This document shows, one piece after another, positions 41,851 through 50,723 of a stretch of DNA of 64,000 bases. Numbering within the stretch: position 1 is the first letter of the stretch; every line of letters starts with the position of its first letter. The notes under the pieces are model-generated. The model was not told where the DNA came from. It saw only the letters and a program-made list of their open reading frames with translations, and ran no database searches. Origin of the DNA: a virus; the IMG/VR virus record IMGVR_UViG_3300022864_000001, positions 52,029 through 116,028 of that record. The stretch is one strand, 5' to 3'. Made by a program: the position numbers and the translations under genes.

Positions 41851-43518
41851 CTAGAAAAAGTCAATGAGGACTTTGCGTGCCGGTGCGAAGGTCAGCATCA
41901 GTGCCTCAAACCGATCAGGCGAGCGCTTGAGCTTCTCCCGCAACACCCGCTTTTTTGTTACCTGGAGTCCGAAATCTGTGTTGTCATACCGCGGTGCCAA
42001 AAGTTCCTCCAACAAGAGCTCGTCGGGCGGCAGCATCGCGCCCTTGTCCGTAGCGAGCCACTCTGCCACCTCGAAATAAAGCTGATCCCGTAATCGCCGG
42101 AACTTGAGCCGCGCCTCGTTTTGCGTCGGGGTTTTCGTCGGCTTCTCGCTGACCTTCACGCCCTGAGCGCGCGCTCCTTCTTTCCGCATAGCAGGTGCGA
42201 CGCCTGCACCAATCCCAATCGCGTCTACGTAGGCTACTTGTGCCCCGACGTCCTTGTAAATCTGGGTAGCCCTTAGAGCGCTCTCTCCTGTATCGACGCC
42301 CCTCCACGACAAGAGTCGCGCCACCCATCCGCCATAACGCTTGCACAAGACTGTAGCGTCGGGGCCTTGCTCCCCAATGTCTAGCCCAATTATAGGACTC
42401 GTCCCCTCTGGTGGCTTCTCACCGTGTACTGCAACGTAAGCATCCCAGCGCGCTCTCGCAGCATCAACATCGGCCTGTGGAATAAGCTGCTGCTCTTCCT
42501 GGGACGGATACCTCGCCAATACCATATACGCGAGCTCAGGTATTTTGACCGCCCGCCATCCAGCAGCCAACGGTGCATACGTACCGCCATCGTCTCTCTT
42601 GGCAGTTGTACCCACCAAGCAATCGGGCACTTGGAAGCAATTGCTGTCCGGCTCTTCACCTTCTACCAACGGTCGAGACCACTCGTTGATGCGCCTTACG
42701 GTCGTTTCGCGAGATACTGCGCCTGGAATGATGTCTCGTCCAGTTACGACGTTGATGTGGTCCAAAGCTGAAATCTTTACGACGTTGGCCTTGCCGTCTC
42801 GTATCATTCGATATACCGCGCCCATCTTGGCACGGGGATTGAACATGACGAGCAATCTATCGTGCGACCCGCTCATGCAGCTCTCAATCCCCCGGTAGAC
42901 CTCGTCAGGGACTGCGTCGCCCTCGTCCACCACAAAGAGCAAGTGGGGACTATGCCGCCCTGAAAACTTGGCCTCTCGTTGTGCCGCTGTGCCGCTCTGG
43001 GGTATGGTCACACCTGTGAGAAAAGACGGTTCGGGTTGCGCCGATGTTGCTGTTCGCTCAATGTGCAGGTTCAATATCTTGCTGCCAGAAAAGAGCCAGG
43101 GCGACCGGTTGTTCACAGCCCCGATTTCGCCCCAAAGCAGTTGTTTCAAGTTGCGCTCTGGCGGGGCCGCAGTGCTGTAGACTTTGGAATCAGGGAACAT
43201 GGTAAAGAACCACGCGCAGATGTGTGCTGCCGCAAAGGTCTTTCCTGTCGAATTGCCGCTCATGGCAATGGTTATGCGGTTATCCCTGACAGATTCCATC
43301 AGGCGCTTAATATCGTCGGTCAGCACTCCTACACCTAGCGCTTGTAAGCAAAACCCGACAGGATCGTCCACGTATTTGCTGCGCAGGGCGTCTAGGGTTT
43401 TCGCCCTGGCAGCCGCGGCGCCGCTTGGTAGAGCCACGCCCTTTTCTTTCGCTATCGCCTCGATCAGCGCGAGGTCGCGCAGCAGGCGGAGTCGATCAGT
43501 ATCGTCATTCGGCATCAT
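41851..43518 (-). CDS. terL: Terminase large subunit
   Basis: About 555 residues. ATPase: Walker A-like AMSGNSTGKT near residue 90, Walker B LLFVVDEGD near 200 and a motif III-like RLLVMFNP. Nuclease: GLDIGEQGPDATV, YVDAIGIGAG and DRFEALMLTF near the end, giving the acidic metal sites. It cuts and pumps DNA into proheads. Start ATG 43518 (or 43515) overlaps the small subunit. The Walker A with Ser-Thr in GNSTGKT is a phage-typical variant. Confidence 0.92.
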   Translation of the reverse strand: MMPNDDTDRLRLLRDLALIEAIAKEKGVALPSGAAAARAKTLDALRSKYVDDPVGFCLQALGVGVLTDDIKRLMESVRDNRITIAMSGNSTGKTFAAAHICAWFFTMFPDSKVYSTAAPPERNLKQLLWGEIGAVNNRSPWLFSGSKILNLHIERTATSAQPEPSFLTGVTIPQSGTAAQREAKFSGRHSPHLLFVVDEGDAVPDEVYRGIESCMSGSHDRLLVMFNPRAKMGAVYRMIRDGKANVVKISALDHINVVTGRDIIPGAVSRETTVRRINEWSRPLVEGEEPDSNCFQVPDCLVGTTAKRDDGGTYAPLAAGWRAVKIPELAYMVLARYPSQEEQQLIPQADVDAARARWDAYVAVHGEKPPEGTSPIIGLDIGEQGPDATVLCKRYGGWVARLLSWRGVDTGESALRATQIYKDVGAQVAYVDAIGIGAGVAPAMRKEGARAQGVKVSEKPTKTPTQNEARLKFRRLRDQLYFEVAEWLATDKGAMLPPDELLLEELLAPRYDNTDFGLQVTKKRVLREKLKRSPDRFEALMLTFAPARKVLIDFF

Positions 43519-44101
43519 CAACAACAGTAAAGGACATAGACAACTTTGCGATAGTAACCTGGTATTCGGCCTTCAGTTGTTCACTCGTCATGGTCAATAA
43601 ATGTGCCACATCAGGCAGCCCCGCCGAGTCTCTCTCCATCTGCATGCTGATGTGGACAGCCCGCAACGCAGCGGCCGATGTCTCGAAGCCCTCGAGGCGG
43701 ATGTGTGCCATCCCCTTTTTTTGAAGTTCAATGAGAGAAGACTTGTGCCTGGTGAGCATCTCTTCCAGATAATCGGCCTCTGCACCCATGAGAGCGCGTC
43801 GGACGTGGTCGTCAAAAGCGCGCGAGCGAGCGGGCCAATCAAACGCGGTTTCCCAAAACGCCCAGTCGCGTGGAACCGCGGCACGTCCTTTGTACGCGGC
43901 GAGTCGCTCAGGGTTGCGCACCATGAGCATTTGCCTGTACGCCTTTTCACGGCTGCGCTTGCCGGGGAGTAGACTGCGCCAGAAGAAAAATGCCTCAAAT
44001 GCATCATCTGGCTCGTCAGGCAACTGGTGCCAGGGCGCGGTTTCATCGCCCACGAGCAATTCTAACTTCTCTGGTGTTAGGGCAAGGGGGCTATCGGTCA
44101 C
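43505..44101 (-). CDS. terS: Terminase small subunit
   Basis: 198 residues: an early segment (APWHQLPDEPDDAFEAFFFW) is followed by a helix-turn-helix-type region (SREKAYRQMLMVRNPERLAAY, AVPRDWAFWETAFDWPARSR) typical of one class of DNA-recognition subunits, then long helices (EEMLTRHKSSLIELQKKGMAH) for oligomerisation. Overlaps terL, with its own consensus promoter 45 nt upstream. Confidence 0.82.
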   Translation of the reverse strand: MTDSPLALTPEKLELLVGDETAPWHQLPDEPDDAFEAFFFWRSLLPGKRSREKAYRQMLMVRNPERLAAYKGRAAVPRDWAFWETAFDWPARSRAFDDHVRRALMGAEADYLEEMLTRHKSSLIELQKKGMAHIRLEGFETSAAALRAVHISMQMERDSAGLPDVAHLLTMTSEQLKAEYQVTIAKLSMSFTVVDDAE

Positions 44102-44145
44102 AAATTCTCCAAAGCGGACGCGAAGATAGACTTATAGATTTTCGC

Positions 44146-44174
44146 ATTATACCACAGAAACGCGATTTTGTCAA
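44146..44174 (-). promoter_or_regulatory. Leftward promoter of the packaging/head operon
   Basis: Minus strand: perfect TTGACA, 17-bp spacer, perfect TATAAT. This is the strongest-looking promoter of the left arm and stands directly ahead of the terminase genes. Confidence 0.88.
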
Positions 44175-44214
44175 ATTGGAGAGGTCAAGTGTGCAGATAT
44201 GTCAAGTAGGGGAA

Positions 44215-44745
44215 TTACAGCGACTCGACGTAGAACGGGCCACAGACACCGTTGCTGAAATATGCCGCTACTTCTAGGGCGCGGAATATCCTGGCCTCTG
44301 CTTCCAAACGGCCCGTAGATCGCAAAGCACCAAGTGCATACTGTGCGCCACACCCCACGGCATCGTAACCGTCACGCCGCCGGAGAACCGCAAAGTCGCC
44401 GTTTACCTCATACAATTTCCCACCATACCCCATGAGGAACTGCCCACCTACCTCTACGTTGTTCTCAATGGTCGTAAACCCACCCTGCGCTAGCAACTCG
44501 CGAACCGCAGGCACGAAGCTGGCAACCAGAAACTCCATGCCGTCCTCGCATTCTTGCTTCGGCATAGTTAGCCCGTACTGCAACAGTTGCCCCATGCGAA
44601 AGCTGGTAGTGTACCCCATCAAAACATCGCCTACTACGAAGACTTTCCGGCCTATGCCCTGGCGGATATTCCAGCCATCAGCGGCAGCAGAATCGCCGCC
44701 CATCCAGACTTTCCCCTCTTGTTCGATGCCAATAATGCATGTCAT
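44215..44745 (-). CDS. HslV/proteasome-beta-like N-terminal nucleophile peptidase
   Basis: 176 residues. After removal of Met the protein starts with Thr1 and has Asp17 (in GGDSA) and Lys33 (in RKVF), the exact catalytic set of proteasome beta/HslV subunits. GYTTSFRMGQLL and YGGKLYEVNGDF are shared by phage members of this family. No ATPase partner (HslU) is seen in the window. It may assemble alone or with host unfoldases to process phage or host proteins. Confidence 0.82.
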   Translation of the reverse strand: MTCIIGIEQEGKVWMGGDSAAADGWNIRQGIGRKVFVVGDVLMGYTTSFRMGQLLQYGLTMPKQECEDGMEFLVASFVPAVRELLAQGGFTTIENNVEVGGQFLMGYGGKLYEVNGDFAVLRRRDGYDAVGCGAQYALGALRSTGRLEAEARIFRALEVAAYFSNGVCGPFYVESL

Positions 44746-44769
44746 GCTTCTGCTCCAATCATCCTGATT

Positions 44770-44810
44770 TGTGCTACGATAATGCTCTTTTCACGCATTT
44801 ACGTAGCACA
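44770..44810. promoter_or_regulatory. Two-tier inverted repeat between methyltransferase and peptidase genes
   Basis: TGTGCTACG (44770-44778) pairs with CGTAGCACA (44802-44810); inside, AATGC (44781-44785) pairs with GCATT (44795-44799). It fills the 67-nt gap and is the only signal there: a terminator-like or leader stem-loop. Confidence 0.6.
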
Positions 44811-44812
44811 GA

Positions 44813-45580
44813 TTATTCCAACAATCTCAGTTGTGTGCCGGTGACTTTCGCCAGTCTCTTCTCGGACATCGCCGCGTATTCCGGATTCAGTTCGATCCCG
44901 ATGTAACTACGCCCTAATTCCTTGGCAACGACGGCTGTGGTTCCGCTTCCAAGAAACGGGTCTAGGACAACATCTCCTTTGTAACTGTAGAGTTTTATCA
45001 ACCTCTCTGCAATGGTTTCAGGGAAAGCGGCGGGGTGTTTCGTCGCGTTGGGTGACACAGCAGGAACACGCCAGACGCTCTTTGTCCACTGCAAGAACTC
45101 GTCTCGTTCTATGTCGCTCTCGCCCTTGGTTTCTTTCCCGTCCATCTCGTTAGAGGCCACGATGATGAGTTCGTGGACATCCCGTAGGCACGGATTAGAT
45201 GCTGACATCCACGAGCCCCAGCTGGTAGCCCCAGACCCTCGCCCAGACGAGTCTTTAGCCCAGATGATATGGCCTCTAAGGTGAAACAACTCAGCCAACT
45301 GCATTGTAATGGCTGATCCCAGTGGAAGATACGGGTGACGACCATAGCCCTGGCATACTATTACGGCAATCCTGCCATCCGGTTTCATCACCCGCTTAGC
45401 AGCCACCCAGGTTTTCATCATGTCTGCTAAGTATTTGGTGTCGTTTTCCCAATGCGAGTATTCTCTGGCGTTCAGGTACGGCGGGCTCGTTACTACTAGG
45501 TCTATACATCGCTCTGGCATTTCTTGCATTGCCGTAACGCAATCGCCGCAGATTATGGTGTCTACAACCTTGTCAGCCAT
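44813..45580 (-). CDS. Beta-class DNA methyltransferase (N4-cytosine/N6-adenine)
   Basis: 255 residues. The catalytic motif IV LVVTSPPYLNAREYSHW is near residue 30 and the SAM motif I VVLDPFLGSGTTAVVAKELG lies near 205, the beta-class order. SPPY leaves N4-mC or N6-mA open. No restriction partner is adjacent, so it is probably an orphan enzyme protecting phage DNA or regulating genes. A family B palindrome sits in its leader at 45593. Confidence 0.88.
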   Translation of the reverse strand: MADKVVDTIICGDCVTAMQEMPERCIDLVVTSPPYLNAREYSHWENDTKYLADMMKTWVAAKRVMKPDGRIAVIVCQGYGRHPYLPLGSAITMQLAELFHLRGHIIWAKDSSGRGSGATSWGSWMSASNPCLRDVHELIIVASNEMDGKETKGESDIERDEFLQWTKSVWRVPAVSPNATKHPAAFPETIAERLIKLYSYKGDVVLDPFLGSGTTAVVAKELGRSYIGIELNPEYAAMSEKRLAKVTGTQLRLLE

Positions 45581-45592
45581 TGTCTCCCCAGG

Positions 45593-45606
45593 TCTTTGTA
45601 CAAAGA
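45593..45606. repeat. Palindrome family B, TCTTTGTACAAAGA
   Basis: Perfect 14-bp palindrome between the stop of the gene at 45608 and the methyltransferase ATG, 13 nt ahead of the latter. Confidence 0.85.
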
Positions 45607-45607
45607 G

Positions 45608-46495
45608 TTATTCAATCTCCCACCCTACAACATATTGTGGGCAAGTCGAGCTGTACTTGGCATCTAGCGCAGCTATCTCGCCACGGACGACCAGGAAACA
45701 GCCCTGCCACTCGCCAGTGTCAGAGTACCAGAGTCTCGTCTTGGCGCACTGAAGCGGCTGTATCGCTTCCAATAACCCCTCTTTGTCGTGTTGGGTAACG
45801 TGGGTCTCCCCGTTAGAGATGCGACGGATGAGGAAGTAGGTCTCGTCCTGTACAGGGCCAGGCGCGTGCTGTGCCGCAAGCGCCCTGTCCAGCACGTTGC
45901 CCAGCCGGTTGGGGTCATCCATGCGCCACCCCTTGCACCCAGCCTCCCCACAATCACAGGGATACGCGTATTGGCCTAATTCATGCAGTTGTTCTACCGT
46001 CAGGCCTGAGCGTTTAGCATAGCCTTCAATGAATGCTCGTTTCGCAAGAATTTTCTCGGCGTCACCTGATACTGTGTCAACCCAGTCCGCTATGCCAAGA
46101 AGCGCATTCTGCAAGCTGGCATTTATCTCTACCCAATCGCTACATAGCAAATATTCTGTTAGATGCTTGGCCAAGGCCCCAGGGGAAAGGGTTAAACACT
46201 CCAGTGGTTTATCCTCGCGAACCTGCACCCCCTCCCTGTCCGCCAGCGCCTCATCAACCAACGTTGCCAGTTGAAGAATGCAGGCGCCTGTATTATAGCC
46301 AGGCCATGTGCCTTGGGTAAATAGATATTCCCTCATTCTGTCGGTTATTGTCATCTTCTTACCCCCTGTCATTATTGCATGGTCCAACTTCCGCGATGCT
46401 TGAGCCATGAACGCGTCCTCCCAACCGGCAAACCAGGGCTCCATCATCTCTTGGTCGCGAATCACCTGTTTAAGTTCCCTTGATATATTTATCAT
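45608..46495 (-). CDS. Hypothetical protein with CDC...C motif
   Basis: 295 residues, mixed alpha/beta. YAYPCDCGEAGCKGWRMDDP in the middle looks like a small metal-binding knuckle. The C-terminal third (THVTQHDKEGLLEAIQPLQ, GCFLVVRGEIAALDAKYS) is strand-rich. No family recognised. Preceded by a family B palindrome. Confidence 0.6.
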   Translation of the reverse strand: MINISRELKQVIRDQEMMEPWFAGWEDAFMAQASRKLDHAIMTGGKKMTITDRMREYLFTQGTWPGYNTGACILQLATLVDEALADREGVQVREDKPLECLTLSPGALAKHLTEYLLCSDWVEINASLQNALLGIADWVDTVSGDAEKILAKRAFIEGYAKRSGLTVEQLHELGQYAYPCDCGEAGCKGWRMDDPNRLGNVLDRALAAQHAPGPVQDETYFLIRRISNGETHVTQHDKEGLLEAIQPLQCAKTRLWYSDTGEWQGCFLVVRGEIAALDAKYSSTCPQYVVGWEIE

Positions 46496-46509
46496 GTTGC
46501 CCCATTATT

Positions 46510-46527
46510 AGTCTTTGCGCAAAGACT
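46510..46527. repeat. Palindrome family B, 18-bp form
   Basis: AGTCTTTGCGCAAAGACT, perfect over 18 bp, 14 nt ahead of the ATG at 46495. Confidence 0.9.
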
Positions 46528-46794
46528 TTACTCTACCCATTCCAAGCTAATCTGATTCAGAACTGCCCGCATACGCCGTTCATCCCCTCTCCATACTGCC
46601 GACCACCTCTTCCTCCACGAACCCTGGCAATGTCTAATATAGCGTTGCAACAAATCGCCAAGGGGGGCACTGTATACTGGGCGCGGGAAAGTCCCTGTAA
46701 ACGCCTTCGCACCACTGCCATCTACAAATGTCATTGCAATGTCTTGCGTCTCGCCAGTATCAAACTGCTTCTTCCAATCAACAAATATTCCCAT
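46528..46794 (-). CDS. Hypothetical protein
   Basis: 88 residues: MGIFVDWKKQFDTGETQDIA, TFPRPVYSAPLGDLL, SWRKRWSAVWRGDERR. Basic in the second half. Bounded on both sides by identical 18-bp family B palindromes. Unknown function. Confidence 0.55.
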   Translation of the reverse strand: MGIFVDWKKQFDTGETQDIAMTFVDGSGAKAFTGTFPRPVYSAPLGDLLQRYIRHCQGSWRKRWSAVWRGDERRMRAVLNQISLEWVE

Positions 46795-46809
46795 TGCCTT
46801 GCCTCCGTT

Positions 46810-46827
46810 AGTCTTTGCGCAAAGACT
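46810..46827. repeat. Palindrome family B, 18-bp form
   Basis: Second copy of AGTCTTTGCGCAAAGACT, 15 nt ahead of the ATG at 46794; it touches the stop of the FtsK-like gene. Confidence 0.9.
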
Positions 46828-48113
46828 TATGCCAGCCGTCGCTCAGCCAACGCCAACGCCTCTTTCACACGCCTGCCGGCCATATCCTTGCCATACATCC
46901 TCTTGTGCAACTTGCGGACTGCACGCGTAGACGGCATCGTATCCCCACGTCCTCGTTCACGTAGAATGCATGCAATCAATGCATCTGGCACAGGTTTGCG
47001 CCTACGCCCACCACCGTTGACAGGGGGGTGATAATCGGGCAAATGCGCCGCCATCTGTTCCCGCCAGGCAGTAGCGTCTATGGTCTGCCCATTACCTCCA
47101 TTGGTGGGATATTTCTTGCATATGGACTCCACGGACTTTCGTGGATCGCTCACCAGTGGTGCTTGGAACCGCGTCTTTTGCCCACACGTGATGAGTATGC
47201 CGTCGCCTAACCCCAGCAGTTTGTGTGCATCCGTACCACTACATCCAGCGGCTACCAGGGCGTCGTCACCAGACATGACGCGGAACAGGACGCGGGTCGG
47301 AAAGTTCGCTTTTGCAATACTGCCGACGTCGCTCGCCATGGGTTTTTGTGTAGCTGCAACGAGGTGTATGCCGTGTTTGAGCCCCTGCGTTACTATGTGC
47401 TCAAGACAGCGAATCATGTCTGCGCCACCGAATCGGAGCATGTCTACCAGCTCATCAACGAATAGGACGATGCGGCTATCTATGCGATCCTGTGACCTAC
47501 GAACTTCCATTTCTTGGGCAACGTGGGCAAGAAGAGCGCCAGCAGCGTTTGGCTCTGTGGCAATGGGCCTCCACAAATGCGGCAGTCCATCTAACGTACC
47601 AAGGCCCTTTTCACCGATGTCTACAATGGCTATACGTAACGCATCAGGTGATGTGTTCTGGGCCATGCTTAATGCTACTGAACGGAGAAAGTTGCTCTTG
47701 CCTGAGCCAGTCGTGCCAGCGATGAGAGCATGGGCAACCGCGGGAGAGTCGAATCGCAACACCAGTGCTGTCGCGTCCGCGTCCATGCCTATGAGGGCCG
47801 TGTACGGTTGCAGTTCCCCAACGTATTCCATGAGCGCAGGAAAAGATACAGCTTGCGGGTCTCGTCGTGGTATGTCAATACGTATTGTCGCTCCTTGGCG
47901 CGATATATCTACGTCAGTCACACCCAGCGCCATCGCAATGGGTTCAGAGAGCCTCTTCACTGCATTAGGGTCGGTCTTAGGCCCAACCGTTAGCACAAAC
48001 TGCAACAAGCGGGGCGCGAGCGTACCGCGCCATACGACAGCGTTGATACCCCTCTGCGCCAGCAGGGTTTGGATTTGGGTTGCTTGCATCTGAAAGAGGT
48101 TGTTGGATGTCAT
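46827..48113 (-). CDS. FtsK/SpoIIIE-type DNA translocase
   Basis: 428 residues. Central motor with Walker A IAGTTGSGKSNFLRSVALSM near residue 130, Walker B RIVLFVDELVDMLRF near 215 and HLVAATQKP (sensor-like). N-terminal ~110 residues are an FtsK alpha/beta-like domain. The C-terminus (DALIACILRERGRGD, STRAVRKLHKRMYG) is a winged-helix-like, gamma-type DNA-binding end. No membrane spans. FtsK-like motors in phages are linked to plasmid-like maintenance or DNA handling; role here open. Confidence 0.87.
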   Translation of the reverse strand: MTSNNLFQMQATQIQTLLAQRGINAVVWRGTLAPRLLQFVLTVGPKTDPNAVKRLSEPIAMALGVTDVDISRQGATIRIDIPRRDPQAVSFPALMEYVGELQPYTALIGMDADATALVLRFDSPAVAHALIAGTTGSGKSNFLRSVALSMAQNTSPDALRIAIVDIGEKGLGTLDGLPHLWRPIATEPNAAGALLAHVAQEMEVRRSQDRIDSRIVLFVDELVDMLRFGGADMIRCLEHIVTQGLKHGIHLVAATQKPMASDVGSIAKANFPTRVLFRVMSGDDALVAAGCSGTDAHKLLGLGDGILITCGQKTRFQAPLVSDPRKSVESICKKYPTNGGNGQTIDATAWREQMAAHLPDYHPPVNGGGRRRKPVPDALIACILRERGRGDTMPSTRAVRKLHKRMYGKDMAGRRVKEALALAERRLA

Positions 48114-48133
48114 TGTTCATCCCTCAATAGACC

Positions 48134-48394
48134 CTAATTCGCCGTATTCAACGCCAAGCACCGAGCGACCCGCTCCTCTAAAGAACGGACAGGGTGGTCC
48201 GTCGGAATGTAATCAATCGCGAATGTCTCAGCCAGCGCCATGAGCGCGTCTCTAAAACCCCTGCGATACAGTTGCATCTCGCGCAAGTCAATGGCAGACG
48301 CTATGGCACAGTTTGCCTGATCAATGCCCCGAAGGGCTCCTCGCAGGTCTTCGCGTGACCAAACACGAAAGCCTGAACGATTCAGTTTTCTCAT
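48134..48394 (-). CDS. Hypothetical small protein
   Basis: 86 residues, helical and Arg-rich (MQLYRRGFRDALMALAETF; SLEERVARCLALN). AGGAG ahead of the ATG. Just upstream of the FtsK-like gene in the same transcript. Confidence 0.55.
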   Translation of the reverse strand: MRKLNRSGFRVWSREDLRGALRGIDQANCAIASAIDLREMQLYRRGFRDALMALAETFAIDYIPTDHPVRSLEERVARCLALNTAN

Positions 48395-48402
48395 AGTTAC
48401 TC

Positions 48403-48804
48403 CTAAGAGGGCTTATCACCCATATCACTAAACAGTACATCCGGCAGCATTTTCAGCACCGGCCCCTGTTCCGGCGGCGGCGGTGCGGGCCAGTCACCAT
48501 ATTGCTGTACAGGCGGAGCATAGCCCCGATACGGCGTGGGCGAGGGGAAGATGCGGGACCGTAGAGCAGCTTGGCTTCCTTCGCGGTACCGGGCCTCTCC
48601 GTTTGCCTTGTTCCACAGCACAGATATTGCCAGCACAGCAGAAATGAACAAGACGAGCAAGAATATGCTCAACCATTTTACTAACAGTTTGTTTAATTCC
48701 GGTTCGGGCAGAGCGCTCAGGTAGAATCCCAACACTGCCAGCAAGCATAGCGCCGCTAACAAAAGCGCCCATTTGATGCCACCGAAGTTCTTGTCTTTCC
48801 TCAT
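48403..48804 (-). CDS. Two-span membrane protein with Pro-rich tail
   Basis: 133 residues from MRKDKNFGG, start chosen by GGGGTGG upstream. Two hydrophobic spans (ALLLAALCLLAVLGFYLSAL and WLSIFLLVLFISAVLAISVL) and a Pro/Tyr-rich cytoplasmic tail (APPVQQYGDWPAPPPPEQGP). The tail suggests a protein-interaction platform at the membrane. Confidence 0.6.
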   Translation of the reverse strand: MRKDKNFGGIKWALLLAALCLLAVLGFYLSALPEPELNKLLVKWLSIFLLVLFISAVLAISVLWNKANGEARYREGSQAALRSRIFPSPTPYRGYAPPVQQYGDWPAPPPPEQGPVLKMLPDVLFSDMGDKPS

Positions 48805-48812
48805 CGCCACCC

Positions 48813-49466
48813 CTATGCATCCAGCCCCAACGCCCCCAATAAGTGTTGCGTTTGCCACTGGTACTCTTCGTCCCAATCAGGCGCCACCCCTCTAGCGTCT
48901 TGTGCTACGCGCCGAACCATAGGCCCGATGGTCTTCCAGCTTGATGTATCACCCAATACCAACCACCAGAACGCGTCCCAAACGACAAGTTCTGCCGGTG
49001 TCCGGTTGCTAATTTCGCCCGCAGCCCATACCGCATCTACTTCTTTGCGTGTAGCCTCACCGTTGGCGAGCCGCCTGGCCATGGCCATCACAGGGCGCAG
49101 GTTGTCATGTTCTAAAGCAGCCCGTTCAGCGTAGTCACAGATGAGGTTGCGCATTGCCTGTTCGTTCCACGTTGTTAGCCGCTTGACTAAACGGCAACTT
49201 GCTGTTGTAACACACCCGCAAGGGCATTCAATAATCGCCCCGCCAGGTTCAACCTCGAACTCGTATAGTTCAGCATCCAACCACGCAACTACATCCTCTG
49301 CTCGTGGACGAATGAAGCAGTAACAATCCCCGGTTATTTGCATTTCGTCACCTTCGCCCTCAATCGGGTAGCCCTCATACGGCAGCATCCATTCGCCTAC
49401 GTACCACTGCCAGTCAGTGAATGTTTCTATGCACCCAGTTTGCATAAACTTGTAGTAAGTCATCAT
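48813..49466 (-). CDS. Hypothetical protein
   Basis: 217 residues with CPCGC and Trp-rich segments (FTDWQWYVGEWMLPYEGYP; VVWDAFWWLVLGDTSSWK). The helical second half with RLVKRLTTWNEQAMRNLICD is typical of uncharacterised phage/plasmid proteins. ATGA overlap with its upstream neighbour. No family recognised. Confidence 0.55.
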   Translation of the reverse strand: MMTYYKFMQTGCIETFTDWQWYVGEWMLPYEGYPIEGEGDEMQITGDCYCFIRPRAEDVVAWLDAELYEFEVEPGGAIIECPCGCVTTASCRLVKRLTTWNEQAMRNLICDYAERAALEHDNLRPVMAMARRLANGEATRKEVDAVWAAGEISNRTPAELVVWDAFWWLVLGDTSSWKTIGPMVRRVAQDARGVAPDWDEEYQWQTQHLLGALGLDA

Positions 49467-49819
49467 TCATCCTCCTTGCATCGTTCTGCAACCATAAGCG
49501 CGGCGCGGCAAATAGCCAACGGGACTGTATCTGCCCAAGCGCACACATTGGGGATGTCAATCGCGACAATGGCAACGTAGCAATTCGCAGTAGGGAAGAC
49601 ATTGTCATATATATCAATTCTTATATTAGTTGTGTCATGCCCCTTCCAACCGCGCCTAAAGAATTCTACTATCGGCCACGCCGATGCAATGTTGGTAGAA
49701 TAATCAGGTATCCAATCAATCTCAGTCGGTGCCTTGGTGAACCCAAACACTTCCTGCGCTACCCACAAATCCATCTTGCGGCCTGCCGGTGTATCCTCAA
49801 TGACTGGCGTCATAAACAT
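49463..49819 (-). CDS. Phage ABA-sandwich (BC1872/DUF2591-like) protein
   Basis: 118 residues. DTPAGRKMDLWVAQEVFGF, then PDYSTNIASAWPIVEFF and a closing ADTVPLAICRAALMVAERC are the conserved points of this alpha/beta/alpha phage domain. Paralogue of the next gene, coupled by TGATG. Function of the family is unknown. Confidence 0.8.
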   Translation of the reverse strand: MFMTPVIEDTPAGRKMDLWVAQEVFGFTKAPTEIDWIPDYSTNIASAWPIVEFFRRGWKGHDTTNIRIDIYDNVFPTANCYVAIVAIDIPNVCAWADTVPLAICRAALMVAERCKEDE

Positions 49820-50277
49820 CAGTTATCCTCCCTACATTGTTCTACAACCATAAGCGCTGCCCGACAGATCGCCAGCGGGACTGTGTCTGCCTGAACGCGA
49901 ACCGTGGCTGTAAAGGTATCTTTGTTAGCCAAGTACAGAAACGCGTCTCTGGGCGGATAGCTCGCAGGACAGCCATTAAACATCATGCAGGCAGACAGGT
50001 TGCCGCTAAACCCCCCTATCACCACTACTTCGACTCCGTCGCTCAGCATCTTTCCCACTATCTCCCATGCTGCCGCAATGTCGGTAGAGTAGTGGTGGGG
50101 CCAAGTAGAGGGAAGCCATACGCCATAGGTCTTCCATGTACCGTCCTGGCATCGCTGCCAATTATAAATCCGTTCTGGTTCAATCAGGCCAAACACTTCC
50201 CGCGCTATCCGCAAATCTAGTTCGCGGCCTGCTGGTGTGTCGCTAATGTTTGTGTGCATAATATTGTCTTCTATCAT
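49819..50277 (-). CDS. Phage ABA-sandwich (BC1872/DUF2591-like) protein, longer paralogue
   Basis: 152 residues with the same landmarks: DTPAGRELDLRIAREVFGL, HYSTDIAAAWEIVGKML, QADTVPLAICRAALMVVEQC. It has an extra ~30-residue insert (NWQRCQDGTWKTYGVWLP). GAGGG 5 nt before the ATG. Tandem duplication with 49463. Confidence 0.8.
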   Translation of the reverse strand: MIEDNIMHTNISDTPAGRELDLRIAREVFGLIEPERIYNWQRCQDGTWKTYGVWLPSTWPHHYSTDIAAAWEIVGKMLSDGVEVVVIGGFSGNLSACMMFNGCPASYPPRDAFLYLANKDTFTATVRVQADTVPLAICRAALMVVEQCREDN

Positions 50278-50318
50278 TGCACCCTCTTTATTGCATGGTT
50301 TAGGGCAATTGGGGGGGG

Positions 50319-50708
50319 CTATGGATAATGGCCATGTTTTGCCTTGTATTTCTCGGTTTCTATATCAATGGGTGTAAGTAATTGGCCCCCGTGCTTAATG
50401 AGCGGCGACATGCTGATATAAACATGCCCCTTATTCTGCTCCATCGCTCCAGTGGCTGTGGTCCTTGTGATGTCCCACCAATTTACCCGGAAGGCAATTC
50501 TACACATAGGGCAAACGTGTTTTATAGACCCAGAGCTATGGGCCTCAACAGCGCCAGTTTCTGGATCGCGCCAATCGAAACTGCTGCAGCGATTGGGGGG
50601 AAAGATGTCCTCTAATGTATCTCCCCCGCACTGGGGGCATACATATTTTGACGGCGGGAATCGCGTGCCCGCTTCGTCTGCGTTTGCCCAATCTCTTAGT
50701 TTTAGCAT
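50319..50708 (-). CDS. Zinc-ribbon protein
   Basis: 129 residues; CPQCGG near residue 24 and CPMC near residue 66 form one Cys4 site. Begins MLKLRDWANADEAGTRFPPS. Probably a small nucleic-acid or protein-binding protein. Confidence 0.6.
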   Translation of the reverse strand: MLKLRDWANADEAGTRFPPSKYVCPQCGGDTLEDIFPPNRCSSFDWRDPETGAVEAHSSGSIKHVCPMCRIAFRVNWWDITRTTATGAMEQNKGHVYISMSPLIKHGGQLLTPIDIETEKYKAKHGHYP

Positions 50709-50723
50709 TTCTGGCCCAGTGCC

